A stretch of 64,000 nucleotides of DNA, taken from NCBI GenBank assembly GCA_005656395.1, contig SRSI01000066.1, forward strand, positions 186,001 to 250,000, given 5' to 3'. Below the pieces are notes generated by a model that had not been told where the DNA came from, did no database searches, and saw only the letters and a program-made list of their open reading frames with translations. Below, piece by piece: positions 35,359-47,720 of this stretch (its first letter is position 1; the number at the start of each line of letters is the position of its first letter). Made by a program: the position numbers and the translations under genes. This DNA is from Strongyloides papillosus (Eukaryota; Nematoda; Chromadorea; Rhabditida; Strongyloididae).

Positions 35359-35798
35359 TCAAGTTTTTTTTTCATTTTGTAGTTGCTGCTTTTTTTTCAT
35401 AATTTCGTTAATTCCCTTACCAGGCTTAATATCTTCAAGTTTTTTGGGTAATGCATACAATCTATCAATTAAGTTTTTCTTTAACTCAAGACATCGTTGT
35501 AAGTCTTTAATTTTCTTTTCTTGGTATAACAAGTTATGATCAATATCAGGAATTTGATCTAATGATGATTTGAATAACTCTAACCTACTTTCAACTGTTT
35601 TAACTTTCTTATTTATATTTGAGCTATTTGGTACTTCAAAACTAAAATAGATTACAAAATAAACAAAAAAAAATATTTTTACCTTTCCATTAAATCAGTT
35701 AAGGCAGAATGCATTTCAGTTAGGCATGTTTTTGAATAGACAGTTGGGTCATTCTGAGGTATTTTTTGATTTAACTGTTCAGGATTTGATACCTCCAT
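35359..35798 (-). CDS. MED9-like Mediator subunit, two exons
   Basis: Exon 1 is 35798-35683 and exon 2 is 35641-35359, with a 41-bp intron, giving 132 aa. The joint reads LMESFEVPNSS. The C-terminal 85 residues are a helical coil: KTVESRLELFKSSLDQIPDI then HNLLYQEKKIKDLQRCLELK and NLIDRL. This follows the MED9 pattern of a helix ending in R..I..LPGI followed by an acidic turn and a second coil with L..KK.LL..Y. MED9 is a middle-module subunit of Mediator. The match is a pattern rather than strong identity, and other small coiled-coil proteins of comparable layout cannot be excluded. Neither piece is long enough to be found easily as an ORF on its own. Confidence 0.5.
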
Positions 35799-36794
35799 AA
35801 AGTTACATAAAAAATAAAAAGTATCGTAAAAAATTTTTTCAAGCAAAATCTGACTAAGATATGATTTTGGTAAAAGGCCACTTCAAAGAACGTTTATTCT
35901 TCCTGCATTGTTAATAAACATCTAGTTATAAAAGCCATTCTTTTCTTTTTACCGATACTTTTACTTTTTTTTTATTATTTAAGAATAAATTTTAACCAAA
36001 TTGAATTGATAATTAGAAATGTTTTAACTTCCATATATATTTTACGACAAAACCTGATTGTTGTACATTATTTTATTAAAATAGTAGTAAACATTAATTG
36101 TTTTTACGTTATTACCCAACGGAAATTTTAAATGAATATGTTCTTTTATGGTTAATTTTAAAGTACATTATAAATAGAAATAAAATTTGTCTAGAAAGAC
36201 CAGATTTAATGTATGAGAAAAAGGTGTTTAAGGGAAGTTAATTTTGAAAAAAGAAAATTTATTTAATAATTGTTGAAAAGCTGGATAAAATTTATTCAAT
36301 TTTACTTCTTTTGAAATATGCACAATGTAGCGAAATTTATAAGTCATATTACGTAACGTCAAATTTTTGCTTATTTTTCAATTATTATGCGCACATATTT
36401 AAGGAAGTGTATGACTTTGAAGATTATTTGATGAATTAACTTTATGATAATCTGATTATAAAATATTTTTAGTAGTATTTATAATTCATCAAAAAAGAAG
36501 ATGGGATTTGAAAGTACAATAAAATAAATTCATCTTTCTCAACTGGATAGATATTAAAAATATGGTATTTTCAACATTACTTATATTTGATACTTTTACA
36601 TGATAAATTCTTTTACAATCAACTGATCACACCCATATCCTAAGGTATTATATAATAATTTAGAGCCAATAAAATCCGGTTTTATCATTATCTTTGATCT
36701 CGCGGCATTATGGAAGGGATTTCATTATTATGTGAAAAGAATGGGTTGAGCCGGATTCTTAAAAATGGGAAGAGTTTATTTTAGTAAAATCAAG
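35799..36794. other. Intergenic, upstream of the Cys/Pro-rich secreted gene
   Basis: The proximal 430 bp contains three TGATAA/TTATCA GATA-type hexamers at 36445-36450, 36601-36606 and 36682-36687 (a fourth lies at 36845-36850, just before the ATG). The stretch near 36690-36780 is GC-richer than the rest. The distal part is AT-rich and featureless. Confidence 0.4.
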
Positions 36795-36803
36795 TATAAA
36801 AGG
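36795..36803 (+). promoter_or_regulatory. TATA box of the Cys/Pro-rich secreted gene
   Basis: TATAAAAGG lies 65 bases before the ATG at 36868. It is a full TATA consensus with a GG flank, unusual here, and fits a highly expressed tissue-specific gene with a short 5' UTR. Confidence 0.6.
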
Positions 36804-36867
36804 ATACTTTTACCTTCAATGTCATCAAATAAATTATATTTGTTTTATCAATAAGATTATATTTAAA

Positions 36868-37332
36868 ATGAAATTTTTCACCGCTGCTACAGTCTTAGCT
36901 CTTGCTGCTGGCTCCCAAGCCTTCCTTTTCGGATCATCTGGTGCCGGAGGTTGTGGATGCGCGTAAGTTTTATAATATATAGTTAAATACTTTTTTCTTA
37001 AATAATTTTTTAGTCCACCACCACCAAAATGTGATTGCCCAGCTCCACCACCACCACCACCATGCCCAGCTCCAGCTCCATGCCCTGCTCCTGCTCCATC
37101 ATGTGGATGTGGACCTCAACTCCCTCCACTCCCAAGATTTGAACTTCCAAAGTTTGAATTACCAAGTCTTGGATGCGGCGCTCCATCATGTGCTCCACCA
37201 GCTCCAGCTTGCGGTGGTTCTCCATGCGGTGGTCAAGGATATGCTGCTCCACCACCACCACCAGCACCAATCGGTGGATATGCAGCTCCACCACCACCAG
37301 CTCCAGAAGGATATGCTCAACCTGGAAAATAA
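36868..37332 (+). CDS. Secreted Cys/Pro/Gly-rich structural-type protein, 137 aa
   Basis: Exon 1 is 36868-36962, a 51-bp intron is 36963-37013, and exon 2 is 37014-37332. A classical signal peptide (MKFFTAATVLALAAGSQA) precedes FLFGSSG. The mature chain is low-complexity: runs of four or more prolines, repeated CPAP and APAP, GCG and CDC motifs with spaced cysteines, a central block with two related units RFELP and KFELP, and a GYA(A/Q)PPPP tail. Codon use is strongly biased to CCA, GGA and GCT, unlike its neighbours and like highly expressed nematode genes. It resembles cuticle, eggshell or gut-lining structural proteins; the specific role is not recognised. Antisense and shifted ORFs over it are shadows of the repeats. 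Confidence 0.85.
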
Positions 37333-39886
37333 GTTTGCAACAGTGAACAAATATTAATTGTTAAATTCTGCTGCAATAACTTAATTTTTATGACTTGATC
37401 GTTGTTTGTACAAATAAGTAAAAATATTTCAAAAAGTAAAAAAAAATAATTTTAAAATAAAATATTTAATATATTATTTTGTTATCTTTCTTATATTTTG
37501 CATTATTATTACAACTGTTTTTTATTCCTATGCTTATTGTCTTTATAGAATTACTAGAAAATAACCTTTTGAATAGTAATACTTTTAATATTGTGACAAA
37601 ACTATTAAAGATGAGAATGATAGTATTTATTTGAAAATTTTTCTTTACTATAGTAATATACTTTCTACATACTATTATTATATTGTTATCATAATTGACA
37701 AATATTTCTTTATTTTTTATATTTTCTTCTTATACTTGATCTATTTCCAATGGAAATGTCTTTATCATTTATCTTTACAACAACTTTAGTTTGCTTCACT
37801 TTTTTCTCTTACTTTTTTGATACATTTTTAGAAAATGTTTTTATTTTAATATTATAAACTGATAAAAAGTGTACACATTTAATTTTTAACGTTTTCCATT
37901 ATAAATTTTAAAATTATGTGGAAATTCTAAATGTTCATTTTTAAAATTAAAGTAATTTAATTAACTATCTCAAGTACAAGGATTTGGTTTTTTTTACAAT
38001 TTTGAAAATTGTTCCGCTAACAACAATATGTATGAACGATATTAAAATTCATATGTTACAACCTTTAATACTGATTTTCAAATTTTAATCTATTTATCGT
38101 GTAAATATCATTATATTACGTTTCTCACAATTTCTCATTTAGCTTTCTTTTTGTAAAATTTTCAAAGAAATTAAATGTTTCTAATATTATTTATGTAAAA
38201 ATTTTGTATTTTTTCTTTACATAATATACGTATATAAATATTGTACTAATTTTAACAATTAAATAACATTTTTCTTTTATATATTTAATTAAGAGTAGCT
38301 TTTTAATAAAAACCATGCAGTAGAGTTTTGAATTATAATCAAAAATTTTTTTTCTAATTGCAAATAAAAATATTATTGTCTTATTTAAAAAAATGAAACA
38401 ACACAAATGTGTATGTAAGTAGAAAAGTTGAAAATTGAAGAATTATGAAAATATTTTTCCAGTAAGACAAAAGATTACGAAAATAAGGAGTAAGAAATAA
38501 TCAATATTCCAAGAACTAAAAAACATTATTTTCTCAAAAGAAAAAAATGATGATATTTATGTAAAAAGTATCACAATAAAGTCAATAAAAATAATTAAAT
38601 TTATTTTAAGATTTTAAACTGTTTACTATCATATTCGTTTTTTCTAATTGGTTTTGACATTGTTCTAGTTATAAAAAAAGAGCAATTTTTAATAGATAAA
38701 TTTACTGATACGTGAGTATAAATTAGAAATAAAAATTATTTTGATATAACACCTTTTTTTTTTATCATTTTCATACATTTAGATTACAAGTCATATTGTT
38801 TTTTTTTGTTTTCTTTAATTATTTATAATGAAATAGCCTAAAAAAAAATTATATTTATCCAAAAAAGCGTATTTGAATTTAGTCATTTAATCTTTATTAC
38901 TATTCATAATTTTTTCATTACTTGACTGACCGAGATATTTATTTTTGATATACAATATTTTACTACTAATTTATCAAAAATTTATCATCTTACGATAAGT
39001 AAATTCTAGAATTGTTTATTGTGCAAAAGGTTTTTACTAAGTCATTTGTTCTTCGTTAAAATAAAATCAATTTTATTCCTCTAACTTCAATGTGTCTACT
39101 ACTCGACAGAGAATATAGGAAAATTGGGCTTGTACAAATGTCTCTTATAAAACCGATAAAATATTTGCATCCGTGTATATAAAATTTAAAACTTTCTTAT
39201 CTTCTATCATTTTTACTTTTCTTACATTTAAAATTCCTCGTCTTAAATATTTAAAATAAAAATTTTATCAATGAATTTTTATTTACATTTTATATTTAAT
39301 AAAAATGTTTATAAATGTATAAAATTCCTTCACATAATAATTTTTTGACGTAATGTTGTAAAATTTTTATTATTGAATTGATATAGTATAAATTTAGTTT
39401 TAAAAAGAGTTGTAATAATGTAACATCCGGTTACTAAAGATTATTAAAAATAGTATCTATAAATAAATTAGAGAATGACGTTATTAAATATAATAAACCA
39501 TCATTCTATCTACCCTTCTTACCATATTCTATTTTAAGCGTTTTTATTCATTCACTTCTGTCGTATTACTTTAACGTATTACCCGATATATTTGCAGAGA
39601 CTAGCATTTATGTCATAAGACCAACATTTGTACAATTTTTTAAATATTTCTCTGTTGGTTTATCAACAAATTTTTATACTATACTTTCCATTTAATATGT
39701 AGTGTAAATATAAATTTTTCTTTTACTAACTTTTAAATTCCATCTAAAAATAACATTTTTTTTTAAAAGTTACATGAACATTAAATAATATGTATTGCTT
39801 CATATTTTAATATGAAAATTTATTATTTCGTTTTTTAAAGCATTTTTTTCATAAATTTATATACATATTTTACAGATCCTACGAAG
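37333..39886. other. Intergenic, upstream of eat-6, about 2.5 kb
   Basis: AT-rich sequence that should contain the eat-6 promoter and perhaps a non-coding first exon. An acceptor TTTTACAG ends at 39875, 11 bases before the eat-6 ATG. A 71-codon minus ORF at 38191-38406 is Lys/Ile/Phe-rich and rejected. No repeats or RNA genes are recognised. Confidence 0.5.
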
Positions 39887-42880
39887 ATGGGAAAGGGAAA
39901 TGATGGTAATATAGAGGAGCTGAAGCAGGAAGTCCGTATGGACGAACATCAAATTCCAATGGAAGAATTGGCCAAAAGATACAACACCTCACTCGATAAG
40001 GGACTTACAAGTTCTGTTGCTGCTGAATATTTAGCTCGTGATGGACCAAATGCTCTTTCACCACCAAAAACAACACCAGAATGGATTAAGTTCTGTAAAA
40101 ATCTTTTCGGAGGATTTGCATTACTTTTATGGATTGGAGCTATCCTTTGTTTTTTGACTTTCACTGTTGATTACATGACTATTGAACATCCAACAAATGA
40201 TAACTTGTATCTTGGTATTGTTTTGGCAGGTGTTGTTATTATCACTGGATGTTTCCAATATTACCAAGAAAATAAATCATCTAAAATTATGGAATCCTTC
40301 AAATCTATGGTACCAACATTTGCATTAGTTTACCGTAATGGTGAAAAGATTCAAATTCGTGCTGACCAATTAGTCGTAGGAGATATCGTTGAAGTTAAAG
40401 GTGGAGATCGTGTACCAGCTGATATAAGAATTATTTCTTCATTCGGATTTAAAGTCGATAACTCCTCATTGACTGGTGAAAGTGAACCACAAAGTAGATC
40501 CCCTGAATGTACCAATGAAAACCCACTTGAAACAAGAAATTTAGCTTTCTTCTCTACAAATGCTGTTGAAGGAACTGCTAAAGGTATTGTTATCTATACT
40601 GGTGATAGAACCGTTATGGGAAGAATTGCTCATTTAGCTTCTGGACTTGATACTGGAATGACACCCATTGCCAAAGAAATTGAACATTTTATTCATCTTA
40701 TTACTAGTGTTGCCGTATTCCTTGGAGTAACTTTCTTCATTGTTGCTATACTTCTTGGTTACCATTGGCTTACAGCTGTTGTATTCTTGATTGGTATTAT
40801 TATCAGTAACATTCCTGAAGGACTTATTGCAACTGTAACAGTATGTCTTACACTTACTGCCAAAAGAATGGCTTCCAAAAATTGTTTAGTTAAAAATTTA
40901 GAAGCTGTCGAAACTTTAGGATCAACATCAACTATTTGTTCCGATAAAACAGGAACACTTACACAAAATAGAATGACAGTAGCTCACATGTGGTACGATA
41001 AGACTATTTATACTTGTGATACAACTGAAGATCAATCTAATACTCAAAAAGAAGTTAATAAGGGTGATACTTTTGATGCTCTTATTACAATTGCTACATT
41101 ATGTAATCGTGCTGAATTTAAACCAGGACAAAATGATGTACCAATCTTTAGACGTGAATGTACTGGTGATGCTTCTGAAATTGCTCTTCTTAAATTCACT
41201 GAATTAACTCTTGGAGATGCTATGAAATTTAGAGGCGCTAGTAAGAAAGTTTGCGAAATTCCATTCAATTCTACAAATAAATTCCAAGTATCTATTCATG
41301 ATAAACCAGAAGGTTACCTTTTAGTAATGAAAGGAGCTCCAGAAAGAATTTTAGATAAATGTTCAACCATTCTTATTAATGGACAAGAATTAGAATTAGA
41401 TGAAAAACTTCGTAATGCATTCGAATCAGCATACCTTGAATTAGGAGGTATGGGAGAACGTGTTTTAGGATTCTGTGACTTTAAACTTGACCCAAAAGAG
41501 TATCCAAAAGGATTTTCATTCGATCCAGAAAATGCAAACTTCCCATTGAAGGATCTTCGCTTCGTAGGTCTTATGTCTATGATTGATCCACCTCGTGCTG
41601 CAGTTCCAGATGCCGTTTTCAAATGTAAATCTGCAGGAATCAAGGTTGTTGTTATCACTGGTGACCATCAAATTACAGCTAAAGCTATTGCAAAATCAGT
41701 CGGAATTATTTCTGAAGGAACAGAAACAGTTGAGGATATTGCTATTAGACGTGGTGTTACAATTGATCAAGTAAATCCAAGAGATGCCAAAGCTGCAGTT
41801 ATCCACGGTACTGATTTACGTGATATGTCTGATGAAGAACTTAGCAATATCATTCGCCATCATACTGAAATTGTTTTCGCTCGTACCTCTCCACAACAAA
41901 AATTGAAGATTGTCGAAGCATTCCAAAGAGAAGGTCATGTTGTCGCTGTAACTGGTGATGGTGTTAATGATTCACCTGCTTTAAAGAAGGCTGATATTGG
42001 AGTTGCTATGGGTATTGCTGGATCAGATGTATCAAAGCAAGCCGCTGATATGATTCTTCTTGATGATAACTTTGCTTCCATTGTTGTTGGTGTTGAAGAG
42101 GGACGTCTTATCTTTGATAATCTTAAGAAATCTATTGCCTATACTTTAACCTCTAATATTCCAGAAATTTCACCATTCCTTACTTACATTCTTTTCGGAA
42201 TTCCTCTTCCACTTGGAACAGTAACAATTCTTTGTATTGATTTAGGAACTGACATGGTACCAGCTATCTCTTTGGCCTATGAAGAAGCTGAATCAGATAT
42301 TATGAAACGTGCACCACGTGACCCAATTAGAGATAAATTGGTAAATGAACGTCTTATTTCACTTGCCTACGGACAAATCGGTATGATTCAAGCATCCGCA
42401 GGATTCTTTACATACTTCTGGATTATGGCCGACAATGGTTTCCTTCCATGGGATTTATACCAACTTCGTGCTCAATGGGATTCCCGCGCCATTAATAATG
42501 TTGTAGATTCATATGGACAAGAATGGACCTATTCAAACAGAAAGATTCTCGAATACACCTGTCAAACTGCATACTTCGTATCTATTGTAGTTGTACAATG
42601 GGCTGATCTTATAATTTCAAAAACTAGAAGAAATTCACTTGTTCAACAAGGAATGTCTAACTGGACTCTTAATTTCGGACTTGTCTTCGAAACTGCTCTT
42701 GCTGCTTTCTTATGCTACTGTCCAGGACTTGACAAAGGTCTTCGTATGTATGGTTTAAGATTCTCTTGGTGGTTCCCTGCTTTACCATTCTCAATTCTTA
42801 TCTTCATTTATGATGAACTTCGTAGATATTGTATCAGAAGATGGCCAGGTGGTTGGGTTGAAAAAGAAACTTACTACTAA
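39887..42880 (+). CDS. eat-6: Na+/K+-transporting ATPase alpha subunit, intronless
   Basis: P-type IIC ATPase that exports three Na+ for two K+ across the plasma membrane, essential in neurons and muscle. The frame is uninterrupted for 997 codons, close to C. elegans EAT-6. In order: actuator-domain LTGES near residue 200; the phosphorylation site [11 protein letters not shown] with the Asp near residue 353; the KGAPER nucleotide-binding motif near 485; [17 protein letters not shown] near 690; and the M5-M6 region with IPEISPF and [15 protein letters not shown] (cation-binding Asp residues) near 760-800. The C-terminus VEKETYY is the conserved end that tunes Na+ affinity. The first residues are Lys/Gly-rich. 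Codon use is biased and GC is raised along its whole length, as in highly expressed genes. Confidence 0.98.
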   Translation: MGKGNDGNIEELKQEVRMDEHQIPMEELAKRYNTSLDKGLTSSVAAEYLARDGPNALSPPKTTPEWIKFCKNLFGGFALLLWIGAILCFLTFTVDYMTIEHPTNDNLYLGIVLAGVVIITGCFQYYQENKSSKIMESFKSMVPTFALVYRNGEKIQIRADQLVVGDIVEVKGGDRVPADIRIISSFGFKVDNSSLTGESEPQSRSPECTNENPLETRNLAFFSTNAVEGTAKGIVIYTGDRTVMGRIAHLASGLDTGMTPIAKEIEHFIHLITSVAVFLGVTFFIVAILLGYHWLTAVVFLIGIIISNIPEGLIATVTVCLTLTAKRMASKNCLVKNLEAVETLGSTSTICSDKTGTLTQNRMTVAHMWYDKTIYTCDTTEDQSNTQKEVNKGDTFDALITIATLCNRAEFKPGQNDVPIFRRECTGDASEIALLKFTELTLGDAMKFRGASKKVCEIPFNSTNKFQVSIHDKPEGYLLVMKGAPERILDKCSTILINGQELELDEKLRNAFESAYLELGGMGERVLGFCDFKLDPKEYPKGFSFDPENANFPLKDLRFVGLMSMIDPPRAAVPDAVFKCKSAGIKVVVITGDHQITAKAIAKSVGIISEGTETVEDIAIRRGVTIDQVNPRDAKAAVIHGTDLRDMSDEELSNIIRHHTEIVFARTSPQQKLKIVEAFQREGHVVAVTGDGVNDSPALKKADIGVAMGIAGSDVSKQAADMILLDDNFASIVVGVEEGRLIFDNLKKSIAYTLTSNIPEISPFLTYILFGIPLPLGTVTILCIDLGTDMVPAISLAYEEAESDIMKRAPRDPIRDKLVNERLISLAYGQIGMIQASAGFFTYFWIMADNGFLPWDLYQLRAQWDSRAINNVVDSYGQEWTYSNRKILEYTCQTAYFVSIVVVQWADLIISKTRRNSLVQQGMSNWTLNFGLVFETALAAFLCYCPGLDKGLRMYGLRFSWWFPALPFSILIFIYDELRRYCIRRWPGGWVEKETYY

Positions 42881-43718
42881 TTCAATTAAAAAATCATTTA
42901 TTAAATCTCTAACAAATATTTTTTTATTATATTAACCTGAGATAAATAAAGTTTCTATTCTTTATTATTTTTGTAAAATTTTAAGGTAGTAAATTGATAT
43001 TAATTATATTTTTCACTCAAAATTTTAATTGAAAAAGTTTTCTGCATTTTTTAATCTTCTATTTTTTGTAGCGATTGTTTTTAATTTGTAAAATAATTTT
43101 TTTATAAATACACATAATTCGATTTGGTAATTATAATTAATTATGAAATACCTATCAAATAAATTTCTCAATTATTAACTACAAACTGAATATTAAATCA
43201 TTAAATGAGATCTTAAAATTTTTTGACAAACTTGTATACATATTTACACAATAAAATATCATATTACAAATCCTTTTTTGAACTGATTTATTTAAATTTT
43301 TTGTTTCTAACAATTTTGATCATCTCTCTTGTTTATTAGATTTGGGTTTATAACAATATATGAGAATCCTCTTTTTACCATATAATTCTTTCTTAATCAA
43401 TATTTATTTCAATTGCGTAATTTTTAGTTATATGTTTAAGAGAAGAATACCAAGGCTAACATTTCTTCAAATTTCTATCTTTTAACTTGTATTAATGATT
43501 TAAATATTTTTACAATAATATATTGAAGATGAATGGCTATAATCATCCTATCTAATGCATAATTGCTTACTTCTAGCAATAGATATTGTAATATATAAAA
43601 TAGCATTTTTTACGAAATGTGACAGATTAATTTAACAGTTATAAATATCTGATTGTAATCATTATTTGAACTACAATAATAATAGATTTAAAACACTATA
43701 AACATTTTGTTTATTAAT
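42881..43718. other. Intergenic, 3' of eat-6
   Basis: Contains the eat-6 3' UTR with a poly(A) signal at 42945-42950, then AT-rich sequence leading to the transporter gene. Nothing else is recognised. Confidence 0.5.
42945..42950 (+). promoter_or_regulatory. Poly(A) signal AATAAA of eat-6
   Basis: AATAAA 65 bases after the eat-6 stop, the most likely 3'-end signal of that gene. Confidence 0.55.
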
Positions 43719-44976
43719 ATGGATAATAAAGAATGTTTTATTAATTTTTTAAAAGGAATGATAGGTCCCGGTGTTTTATCACTTCCTACATCATTTAAAG
43801 ATGCTGGATTAATTGTAAGTTGTTTTTTTAATATTATTTAAATTAAAGTTTAAGCCTGCATTTATTATGATAATTGTACTTGGTATAACTAATACTTATT
43901 GTATGATTCAGTTGGTTGAATGCTCAAAATACTACACAATGAAATATAAACTAAAAACAATTGATTACGGTGTTTTAGCTTATTATTCTTCAAAAGAATT
44001 CATGAAAAGTGATACTATGTTGACAAAAATTTTTCCTATTATAGTTTGGACATGTTTACTGTTTTTACAAATTGGTATATGCTCTGTATTTTATGTTTTT
44101 GTTGGAACATTAAGTAAAGAATTAATAGAAAATACTACATATATTAGCACCAAATATGATATTAGACTATACTATATTGGATACCTTCTACCGTTTTTAA
44201 TTTTGGGTTCATTTAAATCTATAAGAATATTAACAATTTTAAATTTATTTGCGAATATACTATTAGGATTATCACTTTTATCAATTTTTTTAGTATTAGT
44301 TTTATCAAAACATTCTTTTTCTGAAATTAAGTATTATACTAATATAAATGGCTTTTTTACAGCTTTAGGAACTATTATGTATGCTTTTGAAGGTCAAGCA
44401 TTAGTTATACCATTAACAAATCATATGAAAGAATCAAATAGTATGATTAATATATTAATATGGGGAATGACAATTATAATAATAATAGCAGAATGTTCTG
44501 GTGTTTTAGGATATCTAACATATGGTAATAAAGTAGCAAGTAGTATAACAATAAATTTAGAAGATTCAAAATTATTATTATTTATCAAAATAATTTTTAT
44601 GATTGTAATTTTTATCTCTTATCTAATTCAAATGTTTGTTCCAATAGATATGGCATTACCATATGTAAAAATGATTGTTAAAAGAGAATATCAGAATAAA
44701 AATTATTTAGAAAGTATACTAAGAATTTTTTTCGTTATTTTAACAAGTATAATATCAATCTTAATACCCAATCTCAAGTCAATAATATCAATTATTGGAG
44801 TAACTTGTGGAATGATATTGGCTTTAGTATGTCCACCAATTATTCGTACATTTACCTTTTTTACTTTAACTAAAAGTGCTTTAAAAATTATTATTATTGA
44901 CAGTTGTATTGTATTACTTGGTTGTATCGGTATTATTTTTGGCTTAACTTCAACAATTAAAGATATGATGTTGTAA
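43719..44976 (+). CDS. Amino-acid/auxin-permease family transporter (SLC36-like)
   Basis: Exon 1 is 43719-43814 (32 codons), a 40-bp intron is 43815-43854, and exon 2 is 43855-44976, giving 405 aa. The N-terminus CFINFLKGMIGPGVLSLPTS matches TM1 of the proton-coupled amino-acid transporters (pattern HLLKGNIGTGLLGLP), where the unwound GxG binds substrate. About eleven hydrophobic helices follow; TM6 has GTIMYAFEGQALVIPLTNHM, also typical (FEGxxxxLPL.N.M). TM7-8 include YGNKVASSITINL. It probably moves small neutral amino acids at a lysosomal or plasma membrane; substrate is inferred from family. The chain is slightly short compared with human SLC36 (about 475 aa), with a minimal cytosolic N-tail. 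Confidence 0.85.
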
Positions 44977-45369
44977 TTATAATTGTTTACATTATTAAAC
45001 ACTTTATCATCATTAAGATTTCTCTTTTAATATTTGTATACATTAAAATTTATTATAATTTATAAATTTGACCATATTATATATGTATAAAATAAATGTA
45101 TACCGATTAATAAGAATTATAAAATTATTAGCACAACTAGCGTAAAAATTGTTTCGATTTATTTCTACAATGTGTTATTCCTCATTTATACTTCTCCAAC
45201 CACCTCTAGTTAAATATTTTATTGATATCTCTAGTTGAGTTTGTCTTAAAGAAGAATAAAAATAAGTGTAAACATCTAGTTATAAGATGAGATACCTTTA
45301 AAAATGCACTGTTTTATAAAATTTTATCATTTTATTAAATTACAAAATTTTTAGAATTTTAAAATAGTT
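44977..45369. other. Intergenic
   Basis: 3' flank of the transporter gene and 5' flank of the MIF4G-like gene, both plus strand. AT-rich; a TTTTTAG ends at 45353-45354, about 16 bases before the next ATG, and may be a trans-splice acceptor. Confidence 0.45.
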
Positions 45370-46475
45370 ATGTGTGATAGTGATAAATTGAGAAATAATG
45401 AAAATATTGTTGAAGAAGAGACTGTTACTTTAAGGAAAAAAAAACCTACACTTCAAATTTATAAACCACCATGTATGTTTTATTTTATTTACTAATTTAA
45501 TATTTTTAAGGTTCACGAAGTTCAACTGTTGAGGACGATAAAAATGATAACAACATATGTAAGAAAGAAAAAAGTAAAAATAATAGTAGTGATTTGGTAA
45601 TAGAAAATAATCACGGAACTAAAGAGTCAATGTCTCACAATAGTAAGGGAAGTAACTTAAATCAGGTAATCATTTTAGTTAACTTTATATTTTATATATA
45701 AATATTGATTTTATTATTTTAGAATACTAAATTAAAGGAAAACAATAATAAAAATCAATCAAAAATTTCTAATGTTTTAATATCAACAACTATGAAAGAT
45801 TTTCCAAAAAAGAAAGTATTTGGTAATAAAGAAATTGAAGAAATTACAAATGGTTTAAAAAGAATCAATGCTATTAAAGACACAACTCTTATCGATGATT
45901 TTTTATCTTCTAATATGACTAATTCTAATGTTGCCTCTGAATTAGGGTTATTTCTAGTTAAATTTGCTGTTGAAGAAAATAGAGTAGAAGCTAAAAATAC
46001 AGCAAAAATATGTGCAAATTTACTTGACTGTCCTACTGGTGACCCATTTCACAAAAATTTAGTAAACAGTTTAAAACAATACTTCGATTGTAGAGATCAA
46101 TTACGTGAAAATCATTTCAAAATTTGGACTACATTTATTAATTTTATTAATGAAACATTTGCTAATATTGGTTTTACATATGAAGGTGACCTTGTTGAAC
46201 TTATTTTTACTACATTTGAATATTTACTATTACCACCAACTTTGCATAATTTAAGAATTGAAGAATTAGAATGTCTTATTAGTGGTTTATTGGCAATTGG
46301 ATATGATTTAGAAAGAGTTTGTCCAGAGAGATTAGGATCATTAAAAGAGTTGATTCGTGATGCCTTAATACAAGTTCAAGAACCATGGGCAAGGAAAATG
46401 ATTATGTTGTTGATGGAATTAGGTGCAAGTGGCTGGAAATTACCAACAGAAGCTAATGAATATTACTTCCATTAA
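45370..46475 (+). CDS. MIF4G/HEAT-repeat protein (CTIF/MIF4GD/PAIP1-like)
   Basis: Exons are 45370-45472, 45511-45665 and 45723-46475, giving 336 aa; introns are 38 and 57 bp. The first 130 residues are charged and Asn/Ser-rich with a short TLQIYKPP motif near residue 28, of the kind used as a linear docking site in RNA-binding factors. Residues 140-335 form a helical domain (SELGLFLVKFAVEENRVEAK, WTTFINFINETFANIGFTYE, RIEELECLISGLLAIGYDLE) ending in WARKMIMLLMELGASGW. The pattern fits a MIF4G domain as in MIF4GD, CTIF and PAIP1, which connect eIF4A or mRNA 3'-end factors to translation. I cannot tell which orthologue it is. Confidence 0.65.
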
Positions 46476-47010
46476 TTAAACATGTCATATATACATACAC
46501 TTTAAGACTAATCTTAATTATAAAAATAACGACTTTTCATCTTTTTTCTTATTCTCAAATATTTATTTCCTCTTTAAATTTATCAATTTTAACAAATGTC
46601 TACATTCAATATTATATAGTACAAATTTTTAAAATGAGCAAGGTCAACTAGTTCATTCTAATTACTTTGTAGAGGAAATTAAAATTCTTTGTACAGTTAA
46701 AAGTTTAACTCATATATTTTACACAATTTGCAAAAAAAACATACTACTATTTTATTATAACAGCGCACTGAAATTTAGTTTCATTCACATTTCAAGTAAT
46801 TTATAATAAATTAATTGACATCAAGTAAATTACATTTAAAAACTTTAATTTTAATTTATTCTATATCACTGTTATATAAAATATACAAATATATACTTCC
46901 ATTCATCACTTTCCCTTTTTATAATAGATGATTATATTATTATTATAATAAATAAACATTTTTATATATAACCTCGTGGTGTTCATTATAAATTAAACAA
47001 TATTTTTAGA
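46476..47010. other. Intergenic
   Basis: 3' flank of the MIF4G-like gene and promoter side of the MOLO-1-like gene. A TTTTTAG acceptor ends one base before the next ATG. Otherwise AT-rich. Confidence 0.45.
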
Positions 47011-47720
47011 ATGTTAAAAATGAAAATATTTGTAATAACATTTTTATTTTTAATAACATTTGTTATTTCTTCTACTTATTCACCATCTACCTATCCTAAT
47101 CCTACCAATAGTAATGGCTTTAGAGCATGTAACATGAAATCTATATCTTATATTTGTGATCCAGATGAAGTTTTATCATTCTCTGATAGATATCGATTAG
47201 ATTACGAATTACGGAAATTGAATGAACGAACAACCGGTAGTGGTGGATCACATTGTTCGATTACTGGTATTAGAGCAGTATTAGCAATAGCATCAGATGT
47301 CAACCAAAACTTTGCTGATCAATTAAATAGAAATTGGAATCTTGATAGTCAATGTAAAAAATCAGTTATATTTGTTTTGGATTCAGGAACAAATAAATTG
47401 TACTATTCTACTGATAGTAATAGTGGTGTTGGTATGTCTATTAAATTTAAGAATGTTTACCTATTATTATTATAGATACTGCACAATTTTCGGCAATAAT
47501 CGCTGGTAATCAAAATTTACTACGATCAGGAGATTATGCTAAAGGATTACAGAACATTTTTAAACAAATAGGTGGAGAGGGAGGAACATTATCTTCTTCA
47601 CAATCAACAACAATCAAACCAAAATCACCTTCATCTTCATCATCTAGTATTAAGAATGCACTAATTCCACCTGGCAAGTTTCTTTTGGCTTGTACTGTAT
47701 TTTTCTTACTGTTTGCATGA
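47011..47720 (+). CDS. molo-1: MOLO-1-like protein (modulator of levamisole receptor family)
   Basis: MOLO-1 is an auxiliary subunit that raises the activity of levamisole-type acetylcholine receptors at nematode neuromuscular junctions. Exon 1 is 47011-47431, a 44-bp intron is 47432-47475, and exon 2 is 47476-47720, giving 221 aa. A signal peptide (MKIFVITFLFLITFVIS) leads into a TPM/MOLO1-type extracellular domain with spaced cysteines: CNMKSISYICDPDEVLS, YRLDYELRKLNERT, GIRAVLAIASDV, then SVIFVLDSGTNKLYYSTD. The C-terminus has a Ser-rich stalk and a hydrophobic end (FLLACTVFFLLFA) that could be a single TM or a GPI signal. A further coding-like piece at about 47865-47930 after a TTTCAG may be an alternative last exon. 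Which MOLO paralogue it is remains open. Confidence 0.78.

Noticed and set aside
37010..37357. Two His/Leu- and Val/Glu-rich ORFs over the secreted gene
   Set aside because: Shifted-frame and antisense readings of the CCA/GCT repeats of the real gene.
38191..38406. 71-codon minus-strand ORF
   Set aside because: Lys/Ile/Phe-rich chance ORF upstream of eat-6.
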